This document shows positions 52,535 to 61,786 of a stretch of 64,000 nt of DNA, piece by piece (position 1 is the stretch's first letter; each line of letters starts with the position of its first letter). The stretch is from CADEED01 sp039931065 (GTDB lineage Bacteria > Pseudomonadota > Gammaproteobacteria > Steroidobacterales > Steroidobacteraceae): NCBI GenBank assembly GCA_039931065.1, contig JBDTSP010000013.1, positions 67,010 through 131,009 of the forward strand, written 5' to 3'. The notes beneath the pieces are model-generated. The model had not been told where the DNA came from. It worked only from the letters and a program-made list of their open reading frames with translations, and made no database searches. The translations under genes were made by a program, and so were the position numbers.

Positions 52535-53287
52535 TCATCCGCCCTCGCTCTCGTCGCGCTTGTTCCGGCGCTCGTCGAGCAGCCTTCGCAGGCGGATATT
52601 CACCATTTCGACGCACACCGAAAACGCCATCGCGAAATACAGGTAACCCTTTGGCACGTCGACGTGGAAAGCGTCAACCACCAGTACCACGCCGACCAGA
52701 ATAAGGAATGCCAGCGCCAGGATCTTGATGGTCGGATGCCGTTCGATGAAGGCACCGATCGAGCCCGACACCCACATCATCACGCCTATGGCGAGGACAA
52801 TGGCCGCGACCATGATGGGCAACTGCTCCGGCTTCGCGAGCCCGACCGCGGTGAACACCGAATCGAGCGAGAAGACGATATCGATGATGGCGATCTGCAC
52901 CACGATGGCGAAGAAGTTCGCGAACACCTTCGTCTTGCGATCGCCCTCGACGCCTTCGAGGGTGCCGTGAATTTCCGTGACGCTCTTGGCGAGCAGGAAC
53001 AGGCCGCCTAACAACAGGATGATGTCGCGACCGGAGAACTCCTGGGAGAGGACGCTGAACCAGGGCTTGGTCAGGCGCGTGAGCCAGACGATCGAGAACA
53101 GCAACGCGATACGCGTGAACATCGCGAGCGCGAGACCCACGATCCGCGCCGATTCGCGCCGTTCCGGCGGCAGCCGGCTGACGAGAATCGAGATGAAGAT
53201 GATGTTGTCGATGCCGAGGACAATCTCGAGCGCGGACAGCGTGACGAACGCTATCCAGGCATGCGGATCGCTGAGCAGCTCGATCAT
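52535..53287 (-). CDS. TerC family membrane protein
   Basis: 250 residues, about seven membrane helices. TerC motifs are present: LEIVLGIDNIIFISILV in helix 2, and IIDIVFSLDSVFTAVGLA in the fifth, each with the conserved Asp pair, plus LVGVVLVVDAFHVDVPKGYLYFA. The family is tied to tellurite resistance and more recently to manganese efflux and exported-metalloprotein loading. Stands 24 bases downstream of secF on the same strand, so may be cotranscribed with it. Confidence 0.9.
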   Translation of the reverse strand: MIELLSDPHAWIAFVTLSALEIVLGIDNIIFISILVSRLPPERRESARIVGLALAMFTRIALLFSIVWLTRLTKPWFSVLSQEFSGRDIILLLGGLFLLAKSVTEIHGTLEGVEGDRKTKVFANFFAIVVQIAIIDIVFSLDSVFTAVGLAKPEQLPIMVAAIVLAIGVMMWVSGSIGAFIERHPTIKILALAFLILVGVVLVVDAFHVDVPKGYLYFAMAFSVCVEMVNIRLRRLLDERRNKRDESEGG

Positions 53288-53310
53288 CTATCGTCGGTCA
53301 AAGCCGCGGA

Positions 53311-54243
53311 TCAAGGCCGCTCGTCGAGTTCGTCTTTGCGCAGCGGCGGGAAGACGTGTTCGGCCTTGAGGCCGAACGACAGCGCAATCGAACTCGAGAT
53401 GTAGATCGACGAATACGTGCCGGCGATGATGCCGATCAGCAGCGCTTCGGAGAAGCCACGCAGCGCCGAGCCACCCAGCAACAGCAGCGTCACAACCACG
53501 ATGGCGGTGACCACCTTGGTCATGATGGTGCGCGACAACGTCTGGTTGATCGCCAGGTCGAGCACCTGGTCCGACGGCAGACGGCGGTTCTTCTCGAAGG
53601 TTTCGCGGATGCGGTCGAACACGATCACGGTATCGTTGAGCGAGTACCCGATGACAGCAAGAATAGCCGCGACGACCGCCAGGTCGAACGGCGTCTGCGT
53701 GATCGAGAACACGCCCAGCACGAGGATTGGATCGTGCAGCACCGCGAGGATGGCGCCGAGGGACAACCGCCAGGTGTGGAATCTCAGGATGATGTAGATC
53801 GCGATCAGCACCAGCGTGATCGTCAACGCCTTGACGGCCGCATCGCGCAATTCGTCGCCGACCTGCGGACCTACGACTTCGAGCTTCGACATCTGCGCCT
53901 TCGGATCAACCGAAGTGAGGATGGCAAGGAACTTGGGCCGCAGCACCTCGGCGCTTTCGCCGGTCGACTGCAGGCGGATCGTGATGTCCTGCGTGGAACC
54001 GAAGGTCGACACCGTCGGGTCGTGATATCCAGCCGCGACCACCGCGTCGTGGATGGCGCCGATCTTCGCATTGGTCGGGAAGTTCGCTTCGATGCTGATG
54101 CCGCCGGTGAACTCGATGGCGAAGTTCAGACCGCGCACGAAGAACGACGCGAAGCTGACCACCATGAGCACGGCCGACAGCGTGTACCACACCTTGCGGG
54201 TGGCCATGAACGGGAAGCTAGTCTTCTTGTGAAAAAATTCCAC
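53311..54243 (-). CDS. secF: Protein translocase subunit SecF
   Basis: 310 residues from GTG 54243 (VEFFHKKTSFPFMATRK), 11 bases after secD with GAGG upstream. Six membrane helices; N-terminal FAIEFTGGISIEANF strand region, then periplasmic P1 domain and the conserved IGYSLNDTVIVFDRIRE. Works with SecD and YajC using proton motive force to help translocation. Confidence 0.97.
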   Translation of the reverse strand: MEFFHKKTSFPFMATRKVWYTLSAVLMVVSFASFFVRGLNFAIEFTGGISIEANFPTNAKIGAIHDAVVAAGYHDPTVSTFGSTQDITIRLQSTGESAEVLRPKFLAILTSVDPKAQMSKLEVVGPQVGDELRDAAVKALTITLVLIAIYIILRFHTWRLSLGAILAVLHDPILVLGVFSITQTPFDLAVVAAILAVIGYSLNDTVIVFDRIRETFEKNRRLPSDQVLDLAINQTLSRTIMTKVVTAIVVVTLLLLGGSALRGFSEALLIGIIAGTYSSIYISSSIALSFGLKAEHVFPPLRKDELDERP

Positions 54244-54254
54244 GATGCGTTTCC

Positions 54255-56123
54255 TCAACCGATCGCCAGTCTGGCGACCTTGCGTTTGCCGCCGAACATC
54301 AGAGTCAACAGGGCGCGCGAACCCATGAGCGAGGTGAACATCGACGTGCCGATGCCGAGCGTCAACACCACGGCGAAGCCGCGGATCGCGCCGGTACCGA
54401 AGATCCACAACACGATGCCCGCGATCAACGTGGTGACGTTGGAGTCGAGAATCGCCGAGAACGCCTTCTCGAAGCCGGCGCGGATCGCCGTCTGCGGTGA
54501 GACGCCATTGCGCAACTCTTCACGGATTCGTTCGTAGATCAGCACGTTCGCGTCGACCGCCATGCCGACAGTGAGGATGATGCCGGCGATGCCGGGCAAC
54601 GACAGCGCGGTGCCGAGCATCGACAACAACGCGCTCAGCAACACGACGTTCGCGAGCAGCACCAGGTCGGCGACCACGCCGAACAACTGGTAATAAATGA
54701 TCATGAAGACGAACAGCGCGGCCATGCCGACCACGAGCGCCGTCACACCCTTGCGGATGTTCTCCTGGCCGAGTTTGGGGCCGATGGTGCGTTCGTCGAC
54801 GATGGAGATCGTGGTGGCGAGTGCGCCGCCGCGCAGCAGCAGCGCCGTCTCCTTCGCCTCGCTCATCGTGAGGCCGGTGGTCTGGAAGCGATTGCCGAAA
54901 ATGCCCTGGATGGTCGCGACATTGATGACGCGTTCTTCCTTGATGTCGCGCACCACCGGCTGGCCGTTGACCTCGACCGTTTCGCGGCGCTGTTCGATGA
55001 ACACGACACCCATCGGCTTGCCGAGATTGGCACGCGTGGTGCGCAACATTTCGTCGCCGCCGGCGCTGTCGAGCGTGATCTGGATTTCCGGGCCCTGCTG
55101 GCCCGAGGACGCGATGGCATTGATGAGCTGGTCGCCGGTCACGATGATGTCGCGCTTGAGCAGGATCTTGCCGCCCTCCTTGCGCTCGTAGACCTTCGTG
55201 CCGAGCGGCGCGGGTCCCTTGGTCGGTGCGGGACGCGGATCGACCAGCCGGTATTCGAGCGTGGCGACCTTGCCGAGCACGTCCTTCACTTCCGCCGAGT
55301 TCTGCACGCCGGGTAGTTCGACCACGATCCGGTCGAGGCCCTGGCGCTGCACGACCGGCTCGGAGACGCCGAGTTCGTTGACGCGGTTGCGCAGCGTGGT
55401 GATGTTCTGCGAGATGCCGAAGTCGCGCCGCTCACGCACCTGCACCGGGGTGAGCACGCAATCGACCGCGGCGCCTTCGGTCACGACGGCGTCGCGACAG
55501 CCGAGATCGGGATGGGATTTATTGATCGTCTCGCGCACTTTCGCCAGATCGGCGCCCGCCGGCAGCAACACGCGCAGGCCGTTCGGGATGTCCGAGTCGA
55601 CGGTGAGCTGGCCGATGTCGTTGAACGTAATTTCGTCGGCATTGAACGCGCGGCGGAAATCCTGCTCGTAGGTGTTGAGCAACTTGGCGACCGCGCCGTT
55701 CACATCCACCTGGTAAAGAAGATAGAGGCCGCCGCGCAGGTCGAGACCGAGCGGCATGGCGCGCAGGCCCAGCACCTGCAGCCACGATGGCGCGCGCGAC
55801 GCGTACGACATCGCGTTCACGTAGTCGCGGGTGAGGCCGTTCTTCTCGTTCTTGACGACGTCGCGCGCCTTGAGCTGCGTCTCGTTGTCCTCGAAACGGA
55901 CCATCATGTTGCCGTGATCGAGATAGATGCGCTTGAAGGTGACACCGTTGCCCTTGAGCACCTGCTCGACTTTCGCCATCTGGGTGGCGTCCATCGCGGT
56001 CCGATCCTTGCGCGCCAGCTGCAGCGCGTAGTCGTCACCGAAGATGTTAGGCAGGGCGAACAGAAACGCCACGGCCAACACGGCCGCGACGAACCAATAC
56101 TTCCAACGCGCGTACTCGAGCAT
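54255..56123 (-). CDS. secD: Protein translocase subunit SecD
   Basis: 622 residues. First helix at the N-terminus, LGLDLRGGLYLLYQVDVNGAV, large periplasmic domain, then five C-terminal helices with GMAVDANVLIYERIREEL. Standard length for gammaproteobacteria (E. coli 615). Follows yajC by 9 bases; part of yajC-secD-secF. Confidence 0.98.
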   Translation of the reverse strand: MLEYARWKYWFVAAVLAVAFLFALPNIFGDDYALQLARKDRTAMDATQMAKVEQVLKGNGVTFKRIYLDHGNMMVRFEDNETQLKARDVVKNEKNGLTRDYVNAMSYASRAPSWLQVLGLRAMPLGLDLRGGLYLLYQVDVNGAVAKLLNTYEQDFRRAFNADEITFNDIGQLTVDSDIPNGLRVLLPAGADLAKVRETINKSHPDLGCRDAVVTEGAAVDCVLTPVQVRERRDFGISQNITTLRNRVNELGVSEPVVQRQGLDRIVVELPGVQNSAEVKDVLGKVATLEYRLVDPRPAPTKGPAPLGTKVYERKEGGKILLKRDIIVTGDQLINAIASSGQQGPEIQITLDSAGGDEMLRTTRANLGKPMGVVFIEQRRETVEVNGQPVVRDIKEERVINVATIQGIFGNRFQTTGLTMSEAKETALLLRGGALATTISIVDERTIGPKLGQENIRKGVTALVVGMAALFVFMIIYYQLFGVVADLVLLANVVLLSALLSMLGTALSLPGIAGIILTVGMAVDANVLIYERIREELRNGVSPQTAIRAGFEKAFSAILDSNVTTLIAGIVLWIFGTGAIRGFAVVLTLGIGTSMFTSLMGSRALLTLMFGGKRKVARLAIG

Positions 56124-56132
56124 GGGTCGACC

Positions 56133-56465
56133 TCAGGCTCCCTTGAGCGTGCCCTTCGGTACCAGGGAGGTGACCTGAAAGCGCTGGACCTTGATACGCA
56201 CGTTGTCGGCGATCTCAAGCGTGATGAAATTATCGCCGACCTCGACGATACGACCCAGGATTCCGCCGGCCGTCACGATCTCGTCACCTGCGGCGATCTT
56301 GCTCAGCATGGCCTGGTGTTCTTTCTGCTTCTTCTGCTGGGGACGGATCAGCAGGAAATAAAAGATGACGACGAACAGGCCCATCATCACGAACATGGGC
56401 AGCCCACTCTGCGGCGCGGCGCCACCTGCGGCCTGGGCCATCGCGTCGGGGATCAATGAATTCAT
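56133..56465 (-). CDS. yajC: Sec translocon accessory protein YajC
   Basis: 110 residues. One N-terminal membrane helix (FVMMGLFVVIFYFLLI) followed by RPQQKKQKEHQAMLSKIAAGDEIV, the family signature. Partner of SecDF. Separated from tgt by 76 bases that contain a T-run just after the tgt stop but no matching hairpin. Confidence 0.96.
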   Translation of the reverse strand: MNSLIPDAMAQAAGGAAPQSGLPMFVMMGLFVVIFYFLLIRPQQKKQKEHQAMLSKIAAGDEIVTAGGILGRIVEVGDNFITLEIADNVRIKVQRFQVTSLVPKGTLKGA

Positions 56466-56541
56466 GGTGTTATCTCACACGTAACGAGGAATCAGCGCCC
56501 CAAGGGCCGGCGCGGGCGCGTATTTTGGCCGAAAAAAAAAT

Positions 56542-57687
56542 TTATGCCACAGAGACTTGCGAGCTTTCAGCCGGTTCCCGCAGGTAGCGGCGAATCACCT
56601 CATCCAGCGAGCCGCTTTCGATGCCTGCGCGCAAGGAACGCATGAGCTCCAGGTAGTAGTGCAGGTTGTGCATGGTGTTGAGCCGGCTGCCGAGGATTTC
56701 GCCGCAGCGGTCGAGGTGGCGGAGATAGGAGCGCGAGTAGTTGCGGCAGGTGTAGCAGGCGCAGGCCGGATCGAGCGGGCTGGTATCCGCCTGGTGCGCA
56801 GCGTTGCGGATGTTCACGACGCCTTGTGAGGTGAACAGGTGTCCGTTGCGCGCGTGCCGCGTGGGCATCACGCAATCAAACATGTCGATGCCGCGCAGGA
56901 CGGCGGCAATGATGTCCTGGGGACGGCCGACTCCCATCAGGTAACGCGGCTTGTCGGCCGGCATGTGCGGCAGCAGACCCTCTAGCACTCGCAGGCGGTC
57001 TTCTTCGGGCTCGCCGACCGCGAGCCCACCTACCGCGAAACCTTTCCATTCGAGCTTCTGCAGCGCTTCGAGCGAGGCCAGCCGCAGGTTCAAGTGCATG
57101 CCGCCCTGGACGATGCCAAACAACTCGCCCGGCGGCCCGTCTTTCAGGGATGCGGCCTGGTAGTAGTGCGTGTGACTGCGCACGGCCCAGCGCATCGAAC
57201 GCTCCATCGAATCGCGCACCTGTTGTTCGGTGGCGGGATACGGCGTGCAGTCATCGAGCGCCATCGCGATGTCGGAGGCGAGCGCGAGCTGCGCGTCCAT
57301 CGAATCCTCGGGCGTCAGCCGCACCGCCGCGCCATCGATCGGCGAGCGGAACTGCACACCCTCTTCCGTGATCTTGCGCAAGGACTCGAGGCTGAACACC
57401 TGGAAACCGCCCGAGTCCGTGAGGATGGGCTTCTGCCAGTGCATGAAGCCGTGCAGGCCGCCATGCGCGCGCATGATCTCGTTGCCCGGGCGCAGCATGA
57501 GATGAAACGTGTTGCCCAACACGATCTCCGCGCCCAGCCCTTCGAGTTCCTCGGGCGTCATCGCCTTCACGGTGCCGTACGTGCCCACGGGCATGAACGC
57601 CGGCGTCTGGATGGTGCCGTGTGCGAGTTCGAGTTGCCCGCGGCGCGCGGCGCCGGCGGTGCCTAACAAGGTGAACTTTGCGGTCAT
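56542..57687 (-). CDS. tgt: Queuine tRNA-ribosyltransferase
   Basis: 381 residues. Exchanges guanine for preQ1 at position 34 of GUN tRNAs. N-terminal FTLLGTAGAARRGQL, active site Asp in DSGGFQVFSL, second catalytic Asp in FDCVMPTRHARNGHLF, and Zn ligands in CACYTCRNY...H near residue 305. Follows queA by 10 bases. Confidence 0.98.
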   Translation of the reverse strand: MTAKFTLLGTAGAARRGQLELAHGTIQTPAFMPVGTYGTVKAMTPEELEGLGAEIVLGNTFHLMLRPGNEIMRAHGGLHGFMHWQKPILTDSGGFQVFSLESLRKITEEGVQFRSPIDGAAVRLTPEDSMDAQLALASDIAMALDDCTPYPATEQQVRDSMERSMRWAVRSHTHYYQAASLKDGPPGELFGIVQGGMHLNLRLASLEALQKLEWKGFAVGGLAVGEPEEDRLRVLEGLLPHMPADKPRYLMGVGRPQDIIAAVLRGIDMFDCVMPTRHARNGHLFTSQGVVNIRNAAHQADTSPLDPACACYTCRNYSRSYLRHLDRCGEILGSRLNTMHNLHYYLELMRSLRAGIESGSLDEVIRRYLREPAESSQVSVA

Positions 57688-57697
57688 GGATGGGCCG

Positions 57698-58741
57698 TCA
57701 CGCGTGGTCTGCCAGCCGCACGCCTGGCGCGGGCGTCACGAACATGGCATCGCCATAACTGAAGAACCGGTACCGCTGCGCGACCGCATGTGAGTACGCC
57801 GCAAGCACGGCCGCGCGCCCCGCGAAGGCGCTGACCAGCATCAGCAGCGTGGATTCCGGCAGATGGAAATTGGTCACCATTGCGTCGACGATCCTGAAAC
57901 GGAATCCGGGCACGATGAACAGCGACGAATCACCGATGTAGGGCGCGATCCTGCCGCCGCCCGCGGCGCTTTCGAGCGCGCGCACCACCGTCGTGCCGAC
58001 GGCGATGACGCGGGCGCCGCGCGCCTTCGCGGCCGCGATGGTCTCACAGGCCGCCGCGCTCACCTCGACGAACTCTGCGTGCATGACGTGTGCGCCCACG
58101 GCATCCGTGCGCACCGGCTGGAATGTACCGGCGCCCACGTGCAGCGTGATGAACGCGCGCTGTACGCCGCGCGCATCGAGGGCGGCAAGCATCGCCTCGT
58201 CGAAATGCAGGCTCGCGGTGGGCGCCGCGACCGCCCCGCGCTTGCGCGCGAACAGGCTCTGGTATCGCGTGCTGTCGGATTCGTCGGGCTCGCGATTGAT
58301 ATATGGCGGCAGCGGCATCTGCCCGTAAGTTTCGAAGAACGACAGCGCCGGCTCCGGTAGTTCGATCACCCACAGGTCAGCGCGTTTCTCGACGATGCGG
58401 ATCGTGCCGCCGCGGCCTTGCAGCGACATCTCCGGGCGCAGTGGTTTGCTGGCGCGCGCGTGCACCAGCGCGCGGTGGTCCTCGAGCGGCCGCTCGAGCA
58501 ACAACTCGACCTTGCCGCCGGATTCCTTGAGCGCGAACAGGCGCGCTGGGATCACGCGCGTGTCGTTGAACACCAGCAGGTCGCCGGGCGACAAGAACCG
58601 GGGTAGTTCGCGAAACTGCCGGTCAGCGACGGCGCCGGTGGCGCCATCGAGCTCGAGCAACCGGCTCGCCGAACGTTCGGCGAGCGGTTGCTGGGCAATC
58701 AGTTCTGCGGGCAGTTCGTAGTGAAAGTCGGTACGGCGCAC
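57698..58741 (-). CDS. queA: S-adenosylmethionine:tRNA ribosyltransferase-isomerase QueA
   Basis: 347 residues. Adds the epoxycyclopentane ring of queuosine precursor using the ribosyl part of SAM. N-terminal FHYELPAELIAQQPLAERSASRLL, DTRVIPARL, PYINREPD and the FVTNFHLPESTLLMLVSAF-type end (VTNFHLPESTLLMLVSAF) are canonical. First gene of queA-tgt-yajC-secDF. Start ATG 58741. Confidence 0.97.
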   Translation of the reverse strand: MRRTDFHYELPAELIAQQPLAERSASRLLELDGATGAVADRQFRELPRFLSPGDLLVFNDTRVIPARLFALKESGGKVELLLERPLEDHRALVHARASKPLRPEMSLQGRGGTIRIVEKRADLWVIELPEPALSFFETYGQMPLPPYINREPDESDSTRYQSLFARKRGAVAAPTASLHFDEAMLAALDARGVQRAFITLHVGAGTFQPVRTDAVGAHVMHAEFVEVSAAACETIAAAKARGARVIAVGTTVVRALESAAGGGRIAPYIGDSSLFIVPGFRFRIVDAMVTNFHLPESTLLMLVSAFAGRAAVLAAYSHAVAQRYRFFSYGDAMFVTPAPGVRLADHA

Positions 58742-58777
58742 GGCGGCGAGTTTACCGCCACGGCCGCGTTCGTCAGT

Positions 58778-59827
58778 TCATTCGTCGGTGCCCGGCCCGG
58801 TCGCACCCATCGGAGGCGCGGGCGGAGCCGGCGGGACCGGCGGTGGCGGCATCGCGTCCAAGAAGTCCTGCATCTCCGGACGATCCGGCATCGTCACGGC
58901 CAGCGTGATCTGTTTGCGCTGACGCAGAACCTTGAGATTCAGTTTCTCGCCCGATGAATACGAACGCAGGATGCGCAGCGCATGTGTGCCGTCTTCGGGC
59001 TTGCGACCGTCGATGGTCTGGATCACGTCCCCGTCTTCCAGCTTGAGCGAGCCGTTCTCCGGCGCCTGCACCACCAGCACACCCTCGGTCGCGCCAAAAT
59101 ACGCGCCCAGTTTCGGGGTGATGCTCGCCAGCTCCATGCCACCGAACTCATCCGGAAAGTTGAAGCGCAACTGACGGACCACTCGCGTGCCCGGCAGGCC
59201 GGCGACACCGGCCATGCCCGTCATGGGGCCGGCCATCTCGGGCATCGGGTGCATGCCGAACATGCGTTCGTCGCCGCCGACTCCGCCTGCGAATGGACGT
59301 GCGATCACGATCAGATCCTTGTTCTTGCCGGAGCGGATCACGCGCACTTTCACCTTCTGGTCGGGCTGCACACTGCGCATCTGGTCGATGAGCGCGCGGC
59401 CGGCGTTTTCGCCACCGGCGACCGTGTTGCCGTCGAGCTGGATGATCACGTCGCCGTTCTGCAGGCCGGCCGCTGCGGCGGGGCCGCCCGGACTCACCGT
59501 GCGCACGCGCGCGCCTTCCTTGCCGCTTTCGGGGTCTATCTGCACGCCCAACATGGCGTGCCGGTCGGTCGAGAAAAACAACATGTCGCCGCGCGAATTC
59601 TCCGCGAGTTGCCGCGACAGCTCCATCACCTCGCGCGTCGCCTTGTCGAGACGCACCCGCGCCGCATCGAGCTCGGCGCGCTTCTTCGTCTCGTCGGCTT
59701 CGCGTTTGGCGTCGGCGGGGGACCGCCGTGCTTCATCGGCCTTGGCGCCCTTCTCAGTGCTCGTCACGGTCTGCGCGATGCAGGCCGTGCTCATGCCTAA
59801 CAAACAAACCAGCAGCAACTGTTTCAT
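58778..59827 (-). CDS. Exported protein with two PDZ domains
   Basis: 349 residues from ATG 59827, preceded by CGGAGA. Signal sequence (MKQLLLVCLLGMSTACIAQ; the Cys at residue 16 is not in a good lipobox). Residues about 25-85 are a charged coiled coil. PDZ1 lies around 90-180 (HAMLGVQIDPESG, GPAAAAGLQNGDVIIQLDG), followed by a Met/Gly-rich linker and PDZ2 around 235-315 (LGAYFGATEGVLV, LKLEDGDVIQTIDG). A Pro/Met-rich C-terminal tail follows. No protease domain, unlike DegS or RseP. Third gene after a sigma factor and a membrane protein, so it may act as a sensor adaptor (inference). Confidence 0.82.
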   Translation of the reverse strand: MKQLLLVCLLGMSTACIAQTVTSTEKGAKADEARRSPADAKREADETKKRAELDAARVRLDKATREVMELSRQLAENSRGDMLFFSTDRHAMLGVQIDPESGKEGARVRTVSPGGPAAAAGLQNGDVIIQLDGNTVAGGENAGRALIDQMRSVQPDQKVKVRVIRSGKNKDLIVIARPFAGGVGGDERMFGMHPMPEMAGPMTGMAGVAGLPGTRVVRQLRFNFPDEFGGMELASITPKLGAYFGATEGVLVVQAPENGSLKLEDGDVIQTIDGRKPEDGTHALRILRSYSSGEKLNLKVLRQRKQITLAVTMPDRPEMQDFLDAMPPPPVPPAPPAPPMGATGPGTDE

Positions 59828-59844
59828 GTCGTCTCCGGAAATCT

Positions 59845-60321
59845 TCAGAAATTGGCGCTGACCAGTTCGGCGTAGCGCACTTGTGCATAGGAATCGATCA
59901 ATTCGGTGCGGGTGCGCTCGAGCCGCGCCACTTCGGCGCTGCGGCCGTGCAGGCGTGCATCGTTGAGTGCGTCGTCGAAGCTCGCGATGTGATCCTCGAG
60001 CACCGCGACCGCCATGTAGCTGTCGGCGCGCACGATGCGCGACTGCGGACGCACGCTGGCGACCGGGGTGACCGGCTCGTCGACCACAGGTTCGACGGGC
60101 ACGCGTTGTTCGAGACGCCACATGCTGGCCGCGACCAATGCGACCACCAGCACACTGGCAGTCCCGCGCGCGATCGCGTGCCGGCGGCGGACCCGCGCCT
60201 GCCTTACGCCGTTCCGCTCGAGCAACGTGTCGTAGCCGAATGCAGGTGTTGCAGACTCCGCACTCGCGTCCAGCCGCCTGAGGCGCGCAACCAGTTCAGT
60301 TTCATCCACGTCAGTGTCCAT
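59845..60321 (-). CDS. Single-pass membrane protein, putative anti-sigma factor
   Basis: 158 residues from ATG 60321 (MDTDVDETELVARLRRL), preferred to GTG 60330 because CGGGAG lies about 9 bases upstream. A cytoplasmic N-terminal segment of about 50 residues precedes one helix (GTASVLVVALVAASMW) and a periplasmic helical domain (about 80-158; MAVAVLEDHIASFDDALNDARL). No zinc-binding HxxxCxxC motif is present, so it is not a ZAS anti-sigma factor. Role as anti-sigma is inferred from its 11-base overlap with the sigma gene. Confidence 0.65.
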   Translation of the reverse strand: MDTDVDETELVARLRRLDASAESATPAFGYDTLLERNGVRQARVRRRHAIARGTASVLVVALVAASMWRLEQRVPVEPVVDEPVTPVASVRPQSRIVRADSYMAVAVLEDHIASFDDALNDARLHGRSAEVARLERTRTELIDSYAQVRYAELVSANF

Positions 60322-60907
60322 CGAACTCACTCCCGAGAGCCGGCCCCAGACCCGAATGGGCGGGCGCGATCAGATCGTTGCGCAGCCGCGCGTGGCCACG
60401 AGCCAGTTGCGACTTGGAGAAACTCACCGTGCGATCGAAATTCTGGGCGATTTCCTCGTGTGACCAGCCTTCGACGTCGTATAGCCACACGACCGCGCGG
60501 GTCAGCGGCGAAAGCCGGGCCAACGCACGATCGAGATCGATAAGATCCGAGGTGCGCGCCTCGCTGTCGGCGGGGCCCGCCCAGGCGTCCTCGGTCCACG
60601 ATTCGAGCGCGACGCGAGCGCGTTGCCAGGGCGACCGGAACGCCATCAGGCAGCGGCTGACCGCGATCTTGCGGACCCAGATCCCGAACGGCGCCTCGCC
60701 ACGGAAATCGCCGAGGTGCTCGTACATGGCGATGAGGGTGTCCTGCAGGAGGTCCTCGGCCATGGCCTTGTGCCGCACCAGGCGGCGGATGATCGCGTGC
60801 GTCGGCGCGGCCAGCCGCTCGAACAACACCCGCCGAGCGGCCGCGTCGCCAGCCCGGGCGGATGCCAGTTCGTCGGGCGAGATGTTTATGTCCGCGAGTC
60901 TTTGCAT
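60311..60907 (-). CDS. ECF sigma factor (RpoE-like)
   Basis: 198 residues from ATG 60907 (MQRLADINISPDEL), with ATG 60913 an alternative. Region 2: FERLAAPTHAIIRRLVRHKAMAEDLLQDTLIAMYEHLGDFRGEAPFGIWVRKIAVSRCL. Region 4: RALARLSPLTRAVVWLYDVEGWSHEEIAQNFDRTVSFSKSQLARGHARL. First gene of a three-gene operon with a single-pass membrane protein and a double-PDZ protein, the layout of envelope-stress regulons. Confidence 0.9.
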   Translation of the reverse strand: MQRLADINISPDELASARAGDAAARRVLFERLAAPTHAIIRRLVRHKAMAEDLLQDTLIAMYEHLGDFRGEAPFGIWVRKIAVSRCLMAFRSPWQRARVALESWTEDAWAGPADSEARTSDLIDLDRALARLSPLTRAVVWLYDVEGWSHEEIAQNFDRTVSFSKSQLARGHARLRNDLIAPAHSGLGPALGSEFDGH

Positions 60908-61019
60908 GGCCATTCTGTGGCTGGAACAAAGCCTGGATGCCCGGCGTCATTGAAAGGTCGCAGCGTCGAGTGATGGCTATGTGGTGTAATTCGACCCGGC
61001 AGCGGTAAGTTCCAGCTGT

Positions 61020-61104
61020 GCCCCTGTGGTGAAATTGGTATACACGCCTGACTCAAAATCAGGTACCGAAAGGTGTGTTGGTTCGAGTCCGACCAGGGGC
61101 ACCA
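61020..61104 (+). tRNA. tRNA-Leu (anticodon CAA)
   Basis: 85 nt with encoded CCA. Acceptor GCCCCTG / CAGGGGC, discriminator A. Anticodon loop CTCAAAA gives anticodon CAA (reads UUG). Long variable arm as expected for tRNA-Leu; T loop GGTTCGAGTCC. Confidence 0.95.
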
Positions 61105-61184
61105 CTTCAAATAAAACATGCAGTTCCGAGATTTCCGCATGTTGAAATTCCTGACGGCTTCCCTCCCCCGGCACCACTGAATCG

Positions 61185-61724
61185 ATGAATTTCTGCAGCA
61201 ACTGTGGCTCCCGAGTCGTCCTCAAGGTTCCGACTGACGACCTCCTGCCGCGCCACGTCTGCGAGAACTGCGGGACCATCCACTATCTGAATCCGAAAAT
61301 CGTCGTCGGCTGCCTGCCGGTGTTCGAGGATCGTCTTCTGATCTGCAAGCGCGGTATCGAGCCACGGCTGGGCTACTGGACGATCTGTGGCGGGTTTATG
61401 GAAAACGGCGAGACACTCGAGGAAGGGGCGGCGCGCGAGGCGCGCGAGGAGGCCCTGGTCGACGTCGAGATCGGCAGCCTGCTCGTGATTGCAAATGTGC
61501 GCCAGGCTCACCAGGTACACGTATTTTTCCGCGCCCGCATGCGCTCTGCCCACTTCGGCGTCACGCACGAGAGCCTGGAAGTGAAACTCGTGACCGAGGA
61601 TGAGATCCCCTGGGGTGAGCTCGCGTTTCCGAGCACCGAATTCGCGCTGCGCAGCTTCATCGCCGACCGGCGTGCCGGTGTCGAGCAGCACCACATCGCC
61701 GAGATGCAGCGCCGTCCCGCCTGA
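61185..61724 (+). CDS. Nudix hydrolase with N-terminal zinc ribbon
   Basis: 179 residues. Zinc ribbon (FCSNCG, then HVCENCG at about residues 4-30), followed by a Nudix box at about 70-92 (GGFMENGETLEEGAAREAREEALV). The usual Gly near the end of the box is Leu, a change common in this subfamily. Probably hydrolyses a nucleotide-linked pyrophosphate; substrate unknown. Stands 80 bases after tRNA-Leu and 62 bases before fdxA. Confidence 0.88.
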   Translation: MNFCSNCGSRVVLKVPTDDLLPRHVCENCGTIHYLNPKIVVGCLPVFEDRLLICKRGIEPRLGYWTICGGFMENGETLEEGAAREAREEALVDVEIGSLLVIANVRQAHQVHVFFRARMRSAHFGVTHESLEVKLVTEDEIPWGELAFPSTEFALRSFIADRRAGVEQHHIAEMQRRPA

Positions 61725-61786
61725 GCTGGCAGAATAGCGGCCCGCAAAATCCCGGCCTTTACCGGCAATTCCTGAAGGATAGATCG

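Noticed and set aside
50742..52646. Very long open frame (about 630 codons) on the plus strand opposite the amino acid permease
   Set aside because: Composition is dominated by Arg, Asp, His and Gln without hydrophobic core or motifs, and the opposite strand encodes a clear permease. This is a GC-rich antisense shadow.
56531..56541. A/T-run after tgt as an intrinsic terminator
   Set aside because: On the minus strand a run of nine T follows the tgt stop, but no stable hairpin precedes it, and yajC-secDF downstream are usually cotranscribed with tgt.
60950..60990. Promoter for tRNA-Leu (TTGAAA ... TGTAAT)
   Set aside because: The two hexamers are 29 bases apart, too far for a sigma-70 promoter, and no better pair was found.
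61390..61465. Nudix box with Leu in place of the late Gly as a sign of inactivation
   Set aside because: All catalytic Glu and Arg residues are present and this substitution is, from memory, common in zinc-ribbon Nudix proteins.
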